This document shows positions 34,498 through 42,153 of a DNA stretch of 42,153 nucleotides, piece by piece. Location of the stretch: assembly GCA_902574035.1 (NCBI GenBank), contig CACGMC010000003.1, positions 1 to 42,153 on the forward strand, in the 5' to 3' direction. The notes below the pieces were generated by a model. The model was not told the DNA's origin. It saw only the letters and a list, made by a program, of their open reading frames with translations, and did no database searches. The DNA comes from an uncultured Pelagibacteraceae bacterium. Its GTDB lineage: Bacteria; Pseudomonadota; Alphaproteobacteria; Pelagibacterales; Pelagibacteraceae. Each line of letters begins with the position of its first letter. Position 1 is the first letter of the stretch. The translations under genes were made by a program, and so were the position numbers.

Positions 34498-36335
34498 TGT
34501 TTAAAGGTGGATTTATACAAAACCTTCCTAAGATTTATGGTTTGTATACCGGAGGCTTTATAGTTTTCATACTTTTGATGGCTATAGCAGAACAAGCTGG
34601 TGTAACAGCACAAACTATAGGTGTTTTGTTTGTTGCATTTACCGTTGCGATATATGCCTTGATTGGTTATTTATCAAGAACGGTTCAGGTGGACGCATAC
34701 TATCTTGCAGGAAGACAAGTCCCAACAGTGTTTAATGGAATGGCGACAGCGGCTGACTGGATGTCAGGTGCTTCGTTCGTAGCCTTAGCTGGTGGTGTTT
34801 ACTTTGGTGGCTATAGTTATATGGCTTTCTTAGTTGGTTGGACAGGTGGTTATGTGCTTGTATCAACTTTATTAGCACCATACCTAAGAAAATTTGGATG
34901 TTACACAGTGCCAGATTTTATAGGAACAAGATACGGTGGAAACGGAGTACGTTTCTGTGCAGTATTAGTTCTTGTATTAGCTTCTTTCACTTACGTGACA
35001 GCTCAGATTAATGCTACAGGTACTATTGCTTCTAGAGCATTAGGCATTCAATTTGAACAAGGTGTATGGGTAGGTTTAGTTAGTATCTTACTATGTTCAA
35101 TGTTAGGTGGAATGAGAGCCGTAACATGGACACAGGTTGCACAATATATCGTATTGATTATTGCTTACCTAATTCCAGTTTTCTGGATAGGTAACAAAGT
35201 CGGTGGGAATGTGTTTCCACACCTAATGTTAGGTAATGAGGTAGAAAGAATAACTGAGCTTGAAAGTCAATTCGGTTTAATCAAAAACAGTGCCGCTGAT
35301 ATAAAAGCAGCAGGTGTTCCTGGTGGATTAAAATCTATCGCGGTAGCACATGCTGGAGTGGGTGCAGGTGGAATGGCAGTATGGAAATATATATCGCTAG
35401 CTATCTGTATGATGGTAGGAACTGCGTCGTTACCTCATATTTTAATGAGATACTTCACAACTCCTTCTGTTAAATCAGCTAGAAAATCGGTAGCTTGGTC
35501 GCTATTCTTTATTTTCTTGCTTTACTCTTCAGCTCCGATGCTTGCAACTTTGTCTAAAATTTCATTAATGGATCCAAATTTACCTACGGGTATTATTGGA
35601 AAATCTATTGCTGATGTTCAAAGTATAGAGTGGGTCAAACAATGGTCTTCTCAGAAGCAAGTGTTTATTGCTGACTTTAATGGTGACGGCATACTACAGT
35701 TAAACGAGTGGTTCATGAGAACAGGCGTAGTAGTGCTTGCAACTCCTGAGATCGCTGGATTACCATACGTAATCTCTGGACTTGTGGCTGCCGGTGGTAT
35801 GGCCGCTGCGATGTCAACTGCAGATGGATTAATTCTTGCAATAGCAAACGCATTATCACATGACGTTTACTACAACATGATCGATCCAAAAGCGGATGTT
35901 AGAAAAAGATTAATAGTTGCACGAGTACTATTAGTCGTAATTGGTGCCGCTGGTGCATACATTGCATCAATGCGTATCACTAGTATCCTTGGAGCAGTTG
36001 CATGGGCGTTTGACTTTGCGATGTCAGGCTTATTCTTCCCACTTGTACTTGGAGTATGGTGGAAAAGAGCTACTAGAGAAGGTGCAATAGCAGGAATGCT
36101 ATCTGGACTTGCGGCTGGAACAGCTTATCTAATTTATGTATATCCTAAGTTTTTAGGAAACCCTGCATGGTTAGGTATTGACCACTTAAGATTTGGTCTA
36201 ATTGGTGCTCCAGTATGTTTAGTAGTAATGGTTGTTGTAAGTTTAATGACCAAAGCTCCTGATGCTGCAACACAAAGAATGGTTGATGAAGTTAGGGTTC
36301 CTAGCGGAAAAGCTATTCTTGGTAGAGCGCACTAA
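34497..36335 (+). CDS. Sodium/solute symporter large subunit (SSS family, ActP/VC_2705-like)
   Basis: A 612-residue membrane protein with about 13 hydrophobic segments and SSS landmarks: DAYYLAGRQVPTVFNGMATAADWMSG, PYLRKFGCYTVPDFIGTRYG, MVGTASLPHILMRYFTTPS, and GLVAAGGMAAAMSTADGLIL in the sodium-site region. Residues 393-404 read DFNGDGILQLNE, a perfect EF-hand-type calcium loop in an extramembrane segment. The closest functional relatives carry acetate or other short monocarboxylates; with acs 1 kb away, acetate is a reasonable substrate. A strong AAGGAGG site lies four bases before the ATG, and codons are less A-rich than in neighbouring genes, suggesting high expression. A terminator follows. 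Confidence 0.93.
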   Translation: MFKGGFIQNLPKIYGLYTGGFIVFILLMAIAEQAGVTAQTIGVLFVAFTVAIYALIGYLSRTVQVDAYYLAGRQVPTVFNGMATAADWMSGASFVALAGGVYFGGYSYMAFLVGWTGGYVLVSTLLAPYLRKFGCYTVPDFIGTRYGGNGVRFCAVLVLVLASFTYVTAQINATGTIASRALGIQFEQGVWVGLVSILLCSMLGGMRAVTWTQVAQYIVLIIAYLIPVFWIGNKVGGNVFPHLMLGNEVERITELESQFGLIKNSAADIKAAGVPGGLKSIAVAHAGVGAGGMAVWKYISLAICMMVGTASLPHILMRYFTTPSVKSARKSVAWSLFFIFLLYSSAPMLATLSKISLMDPNLPTGIIGKSIADVQSIEWVKQWSSQKQVFIADFNGDGILQLNEWFMRTGVVVLATPEIAGLPYVISGLVAAGGMAAAMSTADGLILAIANALSHDVYYNMIDPKADVRKRLIVARVLLVVIGAAGAYIASMRITSILGAVAWAFDFAMSGLFFPLVLGVWWKRATREGAIAGMLSGLAAGTAYLIYVYPKFLGNPAWLGIDHLRFGLIGAPVCLVVMVVVSLMTKAPDAATQRMVDEVRVPSGKAILGRAH

Positions 36336-36355
36336 GGAATAAGATTAAATGATTT

Positions 36356-36386
36356 AAAGGGGCGATTTATTCGCCCCTTTTTTTTT
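36356..36386 (+). terminator. Intrinsic terminator after the symporter operon
   Basis: A perfect 10-bp stem (36356-36365 AAAGGGGCGA with 36371-36380) with a five-base loop runs into a continuous T-tract to 36386. It lies 20 bases after the symporter stop codon and 25 bases before the next gene. This is a textbook factor-independent terminator. Confidence 0.93.
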
Positions 36387-36410
36387 GTCTCAATAATGAT
36401 AATGTAAGTC

Positions 36411-36752
36411 ATGCCTATTTGGGTTTACGTATTAGACTATATTTTAGGAATAGTGATGTATACTTTAATTGGAAGAGCGGCGATGAATATCTTCCAAAGA
36501 GAAGACTCTAATTTTTTCTTCATGAGAATATTTGTGAAATTTACAAATCCTGTTTTGAAAATTTTTGATAAAATCACACCCGAATTTTTAGCAAGACCTA
36601 TTGTTCCATTATATGTTGCATTTTATTTCTATTTAATAAGATTTTATTTAATGCCGTGGTTATTAGGTTATGGGTCTATGGGCATGTTATCTTTTCCTAT
36701 AGATCATGAATTCTCTATAGAACTATACAGATTATTTAGCCCAGACAAATAA
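36411..36752 (+). CDS. Small YggT-like membrane protein, function unknown
   Basis: A 113-residue protein with hydrophobic segments at about 4-27 and 63-90. The middle part, FVKFTNPVLKIFDKITPEFLARP followed by a second helix, resembles the layout of YggT proteins (helix, T-x-P-x-L loop, helix), but the diagnostic RR-x-x-P and D-x-SP residues are absent. It may be a distant relative or an unrelated two-helix protein. It starts 25 bases after the symporter terminator and 41 bases before rpe. No function can be assigned. Confidence 0.7.
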   Translation: MPIWVYVLDYILGIVMYTLIGRAAMNIFQREDSNFFFMRIFVKFTNPVLKIFDKITPEFLARPIVPLYVAFYFYLIRFYLMPWLLGYGSMGMLSFPIDHEFSIELYRLFSPDK

Positions 36753-36793
36753 TTTTTTTGACAAGATTATTATATAAAATATAAATAAAATAT

Positions 36794-37438
36794 ATGTCAT
36801 CTAATATAAAGATTTCACCATCAATTTTATCAGCTGATTTTAGCAAACTAGGTGAAGAAATAATTTCATTAGACAAAGCTGGGGCTGATTACATACATGT
36901 TGATGTGATGGATGGGCACTTTGTTCCTAATATCACCATTGGGCCAGAAATTATAAAAAAATTAAGACCTTTAACCCAAAAAACTTTTGACGTTCATTTA
37001 ATGATAGAACCAGTGGATAAGTACATTAAGGACTTTGCTGATGCTGGGGCAGATATTATTACATTTCATCCAGAGGCAACTCCAAGTACAGAAGAAACAA
37101 TTAATCTAATAAAAAAATTAAATAAAAAAGTTGGAGTATCCTTAAAACCAAAGTCTGATATTAATCTGATTGAAAAGCATCTTGATAAAATAGATTTAAT
37201 ATTAATCATGAGTGTAGAGCCAGGATTTGCTGGTCAAAAATTTATGCCAGATGTTTTGCCAAAATTAAAAAAGCTTAAAGAGATAATTACTAATGAAAAT
37301 TTGAAAATAGACCTTGAAATAGATGGTGGTATAAATTTTGAAAATTCTAAGACTGCAATTAATGCTGGTGCTAACATTTTAGTTTCGGGTTCTACTATTT
37401 TTAAAAAAAATAATGGAGATTTAAAAAAAAAACATTAG
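36794..37438 (+). CDS. rpe: Ribulose-phosphate 3-epimerase
   Basis: A 214-residue TIM-barrel enzyme interconverting ribulose-5-phosphate and xylulose-5-phosphate. Metal and catalytic residues are in place: Ser10 in ISPSILSADF, His35, Asp37 and Met39 in HVDVMDGHFVPN, His68 in DVHLMIE, the MSVEPGFAGQKF loop, and EIDGGIN with the second catalytic aspartate. The C-terminus is slightly short and ends in a Lys run. It begins a plus-strand run with the heparinase-like gene and purH. Confidence 0.97.
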   Translation: MSSNIKISPSILSADFSKLGEEIISLDKAGADYIHVDVMDGHFVPNITIGPEIIKKLRPLTQKTFDVHLMIEPVDKYIKDFADAGADIITFHPEATPSTEETINLIKKLNKKVGVSLKPKSDINLIEKHLDKIDLILIMSVEPGFAGQKFMPDVLPKLKKLKEIITNENLKIDLEIDGGINFENSKTAINAGANILVSGSTIFKKNNGDLKKKH

Positions 37439-37459
37439 CTTGTTAAGATCGAGTTAACG

Positions 37460-39106
37460 ATGATCAGCCTAAAAACTGCTTATTATTATATTTTGGCAGT
37501 TAAAATAAATTTAATTAAAATTTTTAAAAAGATTTATTTTAAAACGGGAATTTATAAAAAATCTTTAATATCGAAAGTTCCGAGTCAATTTTTTTTCTTT
37601 CCAAACCCTTTTTTAATGTCTTTTTTCTCAAACTATAAAAAATTTGCCTTTCAGATTAAAGATCTTGACCCGGACAAATTTTGGGATCAGAATTATTCTC
37701 ACAAGGAAAAAAAAGAACTTCATAATTTTCTTTGGTTAAGTTCGATCGACCGCAAAGATGATGCCTCTACTCTTAGAAAAATTATATCTTTATGGAACCA
37801 TAATAATCTTAAATATAAATCTCTAATTTGGGAAACAAGTGTAATAAGTAAGCGATTAATGAGTTGGATCTTAAATGCTGACATAATTCTTAAAAATTCA
37901 AATTTTGACTTTAAGAGAAATTTTATCGAGTCGATTATAATTCAAACAAATCATTTAAGAAAAAATTTTAAATACGAAATAAATCACCAAAAAAAAATTG
38001 AAGTAATTGCTGTATTGGTTCTTTCAGGACTGGTTTTTAGGGAGTATAAAGAAAATTATGAATATAGCTTGAAAGAATTAGAGAAATTAATTGAAACATC
38101 ATTTGATGAAAGAGGTTTTCCATTAACTAGAAGTCCTTACGATTTACTAAATTATGCAAAACATTTTTTATTAATTAAAGAGGTTATAAAAGATGCTCAA
38201 AAATATGTTCCAGATACTTTAGAGAACACACTTGAAAAAAGCTTAGAATGTTTGAAACAAATAACAACACCGACTAACTCACTGCCGCTATTTAATGGTT
38301 CTATTGAGGACGATTTGACAAATTTTTATGATTACGTGAATCATTTTAAAGTTAAAATAAAAAAACCAAAAATTAATTCAGGGGACATCCATGTTCTAAA
38401 AAATAAAAAGGATGTCATTTATTTTGAAGCTGGAGTTCCTCCTAAGAAAAATTTCTCATCCTGTTACCAATCTGGCCCTTTATCTTTCGAGTATTTTTTT
38501 GAAGATCAAAAAATTATTACTAATAGTGGATTTGGAGTAAATATTTCAAATAAAGCAAGACTCTTAAGTCGACTAACGTCCTCACAGTCAACTTTATGTT
38601 TAAATGACACCTCTATCGTAGGTTTCGAAAAAAGTTACATGATGAATAAAGCATATGGATTTTTAATAAAAAGAGATTTTAAAATCATTGATTTTAAACA
38701 TAAAAATGACACAAGCGAAATTCAGGTTGGAGCTAGCCATGACGCTTATCTCAAAAATTTTAATTGTATACATAATAGATCTGTATCCATTGATAAAATT
38801 AATAATAAAGTAATCGGCCGGGATAAACTCATGCGGAAAGGTGAAAATTCACCAATAAAGTATGATATTCGTTTTCATCTATATCCTGGCCTTACAGCTG
38901 TTCAGACTATAGGCGGAAATACTTTGCTTATTCAAATAAACAAAAATAAAGCTTTGTTGTTCTCATCGAATGAAAAAAACTTAAAAATTGAAAAAAGTAT
39001 TTTTTTTGGAGGTCAGAAAGTGTTAGATAATTATTGTATATTAATTTCTGGAAATATGGAAAACAATGAAAAAACCTTTGAGTGGGAAATAATTAAAAAA
39101 ATATAA
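37460..39106 (+). CDS. Heparinase II/III family protein
   Basis: A 548-residue protein with the alphaproteobacterial heparinase II/III layout: an alpha-helical N-terminal half (around LWLSSIDRKDD, IWETSVISKRLMSWI, and DERGFPLTRSPYDLL) and a beta-rich C-terminal half (PLSFEYFF, SQSTLCLNDTSI, VGASHDAYLKNFNCIHNRS, IKYDIRFHLYPGL). Family members cleave uronic-acid polysaccharides by elimination, but the many chromosomal copies located next to purH in alphaproteobacteria have no proven substrate. No signal peptide is clear. It lies between rpe (21 bases) and purH (1 base), a conserved position that suggests an envelope or polysaccharide role. Confidence 0.88.
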   Translation: MISLKTAYYYILAVKINLIKIFKKIYFKTGIYKKSLISKVPSQFFFFPNPFLMSFFSNYKKFAFQIKDLDPDKFWDQNYSHKEKKELHNFLWLSSIDRKDDASTLRKIISLWNHNNLKYKSLIWETSVISKRLMSWILNADIILKNSNFDFKRNFIESIIIQTNHLRKNFKYEINHQKKIEVIAVLVLSGLVFREYKENYEYSLKELEKLIETSFDERGFPLTRSPYDLLNYAKHFLLIKEVIKDAQKYVPDTLENTLEKSLECLKQITTPTNSLPLFNGSIEDDLTNFYDYVNHFKVKIKKPKINSGDIHVLKNKKDVIYFEAGVPPKKNFSSCYQSGPLSFEYFFEDQKIITNSGFGVNISNKARLLSRLTSSQSTLCLNDTSIVGFEKSYMMNKAYGFLIKRDFKIIDFKHKNDTSEIQVGASHDAYLKNFNCIHNRSVSIDKINNKVIGRDKLMRKGENSPIKYDIRFHLYPGLTAVQTIGGNTLLIQINKNKALLFSSNEKNLKIEKSIFFGGQKVLDNYCILISGNMENNEKTFEWEIIKKI

Positions 39107-39107
39107 A

Positions 39108-40655
39108 ATGGGGAAAATTAAAAACGCTCTCATATCGGTCTCAGATAAAGAAAACCTTAGAGTTGTTTTGGAGGTTTTAAAAAAAAATAAAATAAACGTA
39201 ATTAGTTCTGGTGGTACGTATAAATCAATTAAAAAATTAGGATTTAAGTGTAAAGAAATTTCAGAGTATACAGAGTTTAAGGAAATGTTAGAAGGAAGAG
39301 TTAAGACCTTACATCCTAAAATTCACTCGGGAATTCTCTTTAAAAGAGATAACAAAATACATAGAGAGCAGATGAAAAAAAAACAGTTTGATCGGATAGA
39401 TCTAGTGATTGTTAATTTTTATCCATTTGAAAAAACTATTAAAACAACATCAAACAAAAAAAAAATTATCGAAAACATTGATATAGGTGGTCCCACTATG
39501 GTTAGGGCAGCTGCAAAAAATGCTGAATATGTAACAATTATCACGGATAAACAAGACTACTCTGAATTAGTTAAAGAATTAAATAAGCTTAAAGGTGGGA
39601 CTACCTATGATTTTAGAAAAAGGATGGCTTGCAAGGCTTTTGGCTTAACTGCTTACTACGATGCTATTGTATCAGAGTGGTTTAATAGGGATGTTGGTTT
39701 AGAATTTCCTGAAAGAAAAACTTTTTTTGGAAAAAAAATTGGTGAATTAAGGTACGGTGAAAACCCACATCAGAGAAGTTCGATGTATGTTAATAGTCTT
39801 GAAAATGACGATATTAATTTAAAGCAAATAAGTGGAAAAGATTTAAGTTATAATAATTATAATGACATATTTGCTGGGCTAGATATACTATTTTCTGATT
39901 TAAAATCACCATCAACAGTAATCATAAAACATGCTAATCCATGTGGGGTATCTTCGAATAAATCTGCGCTTCAATCATTTCTAAATGCTCAAGCTAGTGA
40001 CCCTATAAGTGCATTTGGCGGAATAGTTGCTTGTAATTATAAAATAAACTTTAAAATCGCAAATGAGATTAATAAAACATTTTTTGAGGTGATATTAGCA
40101 AAGGGGTTTGAAAAAAAAGCTTTATCAGTATTGAAAAAGAAAAAAAATATGAGAATTATTGATATATCAAAATATAATTACGAAACTAAAACAACAAGTA
40201 AATTTTTCGATGGTGCTTTTCTTATGCAAGAAAAAGATAATTTAGTTTTTGACAAAAAAAAAATAAAATGTGTTACAAAGAATAAACCGTCTAGAAAAGA
40301 GTTAAAAGACATAGAGTTTGCTTTTAGAGTTTGCAAATATGTTAAATCCAACGCTATAGTAATAGTTAAAGATAGTTCTACAATTGGTATTGGAGCAGGA
40401 CAACAAAATAGATTAGATAGTTGTAGATTAGCTACTCATAAAGCAAAAAAGTTTCAACCCAAACATCTTATTAATTCAATAGCTGCGTCCGATGCTTTTT
40501 TTCCATTTGCTGATGGGATTGAAACACTAATAAATGCTGGCGTTAAAACTATTGTTCAACCAGGCGGATCAATTAGAGATAAAGAGGTAATAAAAGCAGC
40601 TAACAAATCAAAAGTAAAAATGCTCTTCACTCGGATAAGACATTTTAATCACTAA
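39108..40655 (+). CDS. purH: Bifunctional AICAR formyltransferase / IMP cyclohydrolase
   Basis: A 515-residue enzyme catalysing the last two steps of IMP synthesis. The N-terminal MGS-like domain holds ALISVSDKENL, GGTYKSIKKLG, MLEGRVKTLHPKIHSGIL and the IDIGGPTMVRAAAKN block. The formyltransferase domain has RYGENPHQ, the catalytic pair Lys274-His275 in IKHANPCG, DPISAFGGIVACN, GIGAGQQNR and DAFFPFADGIE. Length is typical. It starts one base after the heparinase-like gene and converges on the dehydratase gene with no spacer; formyl-THF would come from the folD reaction. Confidence 0.98.
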   Translation: MGKIKNALISVSDKENLRVVLEVLKKNKINVISSGGTYKSIKKLGFKCKEISEYTEFKEMLEGRVKTLHPKIHSGILFKRDNKIHREQMKKKQFDRIDLVIVNFYPFEKTIKTTSNKKKIIENIDIGGPTMVRAAAKNAEYVTIITDKQDYSELVKELNKLKGGTTYDFRKRMACKAFGLTAYYDAIVSEWFNRDVGLEFPERKTFFGKKIGELRYGENPHQRSSMYVNSLENDDINLKQISGKDLSYNNYNDIFAGLDILFSDLKSPSTVIIKHANPCGVSSNKSALQSFLNAQASDPISAFGGIVACNYKINFKIANEINKTFFEVILAKGFEKKALSVLKKKKNMRIIDISKYNYETKTTSKFFDGAFLMQEKDNLVFDKKKIKCVTKNKPSRKELKDIEFAFRVCKYVKSNAIVIVKDSSTIGIGAGQQNRLDSCRLATHKAKKFQPKHLINSIAASDAFFPFADGIETLINAGVKTIVQPGGSIRDKEVIKAANKSKVKMLFTRIRHFNH

Positions 40656-40991
40656 TTAAATTTTATCAATTTTTGCTGCCAATACAAAATCACTCTCAGC
40701 CAAACCTTTTATTGCATGTGTTGAAATTCTCACGTTAGCATAGCCCCAGCCAAAAGTAATATCCGGATGGTGACCTTCTGTTTCTGCAATTTTTCCAACA
40801 CTTATAACAAATTTTTCACTTTCCACGTAATTGCTAAACTTAAAATTTTTTTCAATATAATAATTTTTTTCCTTATCTTTTAATACATTCCAGCCATCTA
40901 TTTTTTTCAAATATTTATGGATCTCTTTTATATCAAACGCTGGAATACCTCCTTCACAAGGTATACATTTTTTTTCCGCTAAATCTTCCAT
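40656..40991 (-). CDS. Pterin-4a-carbinolamine dehydratase
   Basis: A 111-residue protein with the DCoH/PhhB core: WNVLKDKEKNYYIEKNFKF, then GHHPDITFGWGYANVRISTHAIKGL, containing the catalytic histidines. It dehydrates 4a-hydroxytetrahydrobiopterin, normally recycling the cofactor of phenylalanine hydroxylase; none is encoded here, as is often the case for such stand-alone homologues. The N-terminal KKCIPCEGGIPAF with two Cys is usual for the bacterial form. It begins 18 bases after the 3' end of tRNA-Gly and may be cotranscribed with it. Confidence 0.93.
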   Translation of the reverse strand: MEDLAEKKCIPCEGGIPAFDIKEIHKYLKKIDGWNVLKDKEKNYYIEKNFKFSNYVESEKFVISVGKIAETEGHHPDITFGWGYANVRISTHAIKGLAESDFVLAAKIDKI

Positions 40992-41009
40992 ATTTAATTT
41001 TTAAAAATT

Positions 41010-41084
41010 TGGAGCGGGCAAAGGGACTTGAACCCTCGACCTTCTCGTTGGCAACGAGACGCTCTACCACTGAGCTATGCCCGC
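41010..41084 (-). tRNA. tRNA-Gly (GCC)
   Basis: A 75-base cloverleaf reads on the minus strand from GCGGGCA at 41084 to a genome-encoded CCA at 41012-41010. The acceptor stem is GCGGGCA/TGCCCGC, the D arm contains AGCTCAGTGGTAGAGC, the anticodon arm is TCTCG-TTGCCAA-CGAGA with GCC as anticodon, and the T arm is GAGGGTTCAAGTCCCTT. It decodes GGC and GGU. Confidence 0.97.
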
Positions 41085-41096
41085 AAAACTTTAGTT

Positions 41097-41125
41097 ATTA
41101 TAATTAATTTATTGCTATTCGTAAA
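41097..41125 (-). promoter_or_regulatory. Promoter of the tRNA-Gly gene
   Basis: On the minus strand a perfect TATAAT (complement of 41097-41102) is preceded at 17 bases by TTTACG (complement of 41120-41125), matching four of six consensus -35 positions. Transcription would start about 5-7 bases before the tRNA 5' end. The position and the perfect -10 box make this believable. Confidence 0.6.
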
Positions 41126-41201
41126 CAGGTACTCTTTGACTAATTTTTAGGTACTTTATTATAAATTGACACTTCCAATTATATAATCATATTATTAGAT
41201 T

Positions 41202-41831
41202 ATGGATAAAAAATTCCCAAAACAGATACCTGTATTTCCTTTAAGTGGTGTAATTTATTTTCCTAAAACAAACTTACCGTTAAATATTTTCGAAGAAAGA
41301 TACCTGGAATTAGTTAATGACTCATTCAGAAATAACAAATTAATGGGGATGGTTCAGTCGAAAAAAGAGAATAGTTTAGTATATAAGGTTGGTTGTCTTG
41401 GCAAAATTAGTGATTATCAAGAAACTTCTGATGGAAGAGTTCTCATCAATTTAACAGGTCTGACAAGATTCGAAATTACCAAAGAAGTCACTAATCAGAA
41501 AAAATACAGAGAGTTTGAAGTTGACTACAAAAAATTTTATAAGGACGTTTTGGACAATGATAAGTTAGCTTTCACTTACGATAAATTAAATTTCATGGAA
41601 AAAATAAAAAAGTTTTTTGAGAAAAACGGTCTTATGATTAATTGGAAAGAATTCGAAAAGCTCGACGAAACACAGAAAATCAATACACTCTCGATGATCG
41701 CTCCAATTTCTAACGAGGAGAAACAAAAGCTCCTAGAAACTGTTAGCTTTAACGACAAAACTAATACTTTATTAAATATAATTGAATTCTATTCTTACGA
41801 TAAAAACTTAGGCAGAGAAACAATACAATAA
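41202..41831 (+). CDS. Lon N-terminal (LON substrate-binding) domain protein
   Basis: A 209-residue stand-alone LON domain protein. The opening IPVFPLSGVIYFPKTNLPLNIFEERYLELV is the standard start of the domain, followed by CLGKISDYQETSDGRVLINLTGLTRFEI, and a helical C-terminal part. It has no AAA or protease region, so it is not Lon itself. Alphaproteobacteria commonly carry this gene; function is unproven, perhaps substrate recognition or a chaperone-like role. It is divergent from the tRNA. Confidence 0.9.
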   Translation: MDKKFPKQIPVFPLSGVIYFPKTNLPLNIFEERYLELVNDSFRNNKLMGMVQSKKENSLVYKVGCLGKISDYQETSDGRVLINLTGLTRFEITKEVTNQKKYREFEVDYKKFYKDVLDNDKLAFTYDKLNFMEKIKKFFEKNGLMINWKEFEKLDETQKINTLSMIAPISNEEKQKLLETVSFNDKTNTLLNIIEFYSYDKNLGRETIQ

Positions 41832-41832
41832 G

Positions 41833-42153
41833 TTAAACGTAAATCTTGTCAGCTAAACCGTAACATAAAATTGCGCTCAAAATTACCAAAATAAGTGGCG
41901 CGTATATCCCGTCATCTTTAGTTTTCCTGGTTAAGCCAGTCTTATCGATTTTAAGAGAATAAAAATTAATAATTAAAATAGAAACATTAATTATGAAAAC
42001 TAAGTTAAAAAAAGCCCAAGTGGCATTAAGACCACCAGATCTAATAAATGCTATGTAAACTGCCATCAATACTATTCCAATCATGAATGAACCGGCGAAC
42101 CTAGTTATAAGAGTTGCAGTTTTATCAACTCCTCTACCTTTTAGAAATTTTTT
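41833..42153 (-). CDS. Membrane protein, unknown (partial, N-terminus cut by window edge)
   Basis: The frame is open from the right edge of the window to the TAA at 41835-41833. An internal ATG at 42084 could be read as a start, but the frame upstream continues for 23 codons without a stop (KKFLKGRGVDKTATLITRFAG), and this stretch looks like a conserved cytoplasmic lead-in to the first helix, so the gene probably starts outside. The visible 106 residues contain three hydrophobic segments, and end in a fourth helix LILVILSAILCYGLADKIYV at the C-terminus. I do not recognise the family. Its end is one base from the stop of the LON-domain gene. Confidence 0.7.
   Translation of the reverse strand, partial: KKFLKGRGVDKTATLITRFAGSFMIGIVLMAVYIAFIRSGGLNATWAFFNLVFIINVSILIINFYSLKIDKTGLTRKTKDDGIYAPLILVILSAILCYGLADKIYV

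Noticed and set aside
37381-37438. Possible frameshift at the A-rich end of rpe
   Set aside because: The protein reaches nearly full family length and the long A-runs are common in this genome; no alternative frame extends it with recognisable sequence.
41010-41084. tRNA-Gly as an integration site for a mobile element
   Set aside because: No integrase, no repeated tRNA 3' end, and ordinary chromosomal genes on both sides.

Overview
The window is a gene-dense, strongly AT-rich piece of bacterial chromosome (roughly 30% G+C by eye) with very short or overlapping gene junctions, no insertion sequences, no prophage and no CRISPR array. The gene content and style point to an alphaproteobacterium of the SAR11 group (Pelagibacterales): a TRAP uptake system with a Tat-exported binding protein, a streamlined cytochrome c maturation operon, DUF2794, YciB, HspQ and IalB-like genes, and a compact structured leader upstream of ffh of the kind reported from 'Candidatus Pelagibacter ubique'. 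This assignment is inference from gene content; no rRNA gene is present.

Layout. 1-5.2 kb: rpsP (cut by the window edge) and ffh with its RNA leader on the minus strand, dapF-ftsY on the plus strand, then a membrane-anchored alpha/beta hydrolase and a DMT-family exporter. 5.2-9.9 kb: a 59-residue membrane protein, an amidase and a complete three-part TRAP transporter (DctM, DctQ, DctP), with a terminator-like hairpin between dctP and dctQ. 10.0-15.9 kb: enzymes of 2-hydroxy and 2-oxo acids: an NAD(P)H-dependent 2-hydroxyacid reductase, a D-lactate-dehydrogenase-type flavoprotein, a class I aminotransferase and two tandem FMN-dependent L-2-hydroxyacid dehydrogenases. With the TakP-like binding protein next door, this region looks like one system that imports and interconverts small hydroxy/oxo acids. 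15.9-20.5 kb: a PagL-like outer-membrane lipid A deacylase and the ccmCDEFGH cytochrome c maturation operon (no ccmA, ccmB or ccmI here).

20.7-25.9 kb: hspQ, yciB, DUF2794, a BI-1 family membrane protein, a Tas-type aldo/keto reductase, an IalB-like secreted protein, argG and psiE. 26.0-29.8 kb: a tightly packed minus-strand operon hemC-hemD-mscS-yggT-folD. 29.9-33.5 kb: tsaD, an EVE-domain gene and acetyl-CoA synthetase with an unusual very basic N-terminal tail. 33.5-36.8 kb: an unrecognised 208-residue protein, then a two-subunit sodium/solute symporter (DUF4212 small subunit plus SSS large subunit) ending in a strong terminator, then a small YggT-like membrane protein. Acs next to an ActP-like symporter suggests acetate or another short monocarboxylate is taken up and activated. 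36.8-42.2 kb: rpe, a heparinase II/III-like protein, purH, pterin-4a-carbinolamine dehydratase, tRNA-Gly(GCC), a Lon N-domain protein and a membrane protein cut by the right edge.

No gap exceeds 300 bases. The largest intergenic stretches are 20543-20717 (a long imperfect hairpin), 1647-1808 (ffh leader), 34097-34239 (a 14-bp palindrome upstream of the symporter), 9897-10016 (dctP promoter region) and 41085-41201 (tRNA promoter). I found no clearly new multi-gene system. The most unusual items are the Lys/Arg-rich tail on Acs, reciprocal flavin-site substitutions in the two tandem hydroxyacid dehydrogenases, the small translationally coupled membrane protein after the amidase, and the structured region upstream of ccmC.
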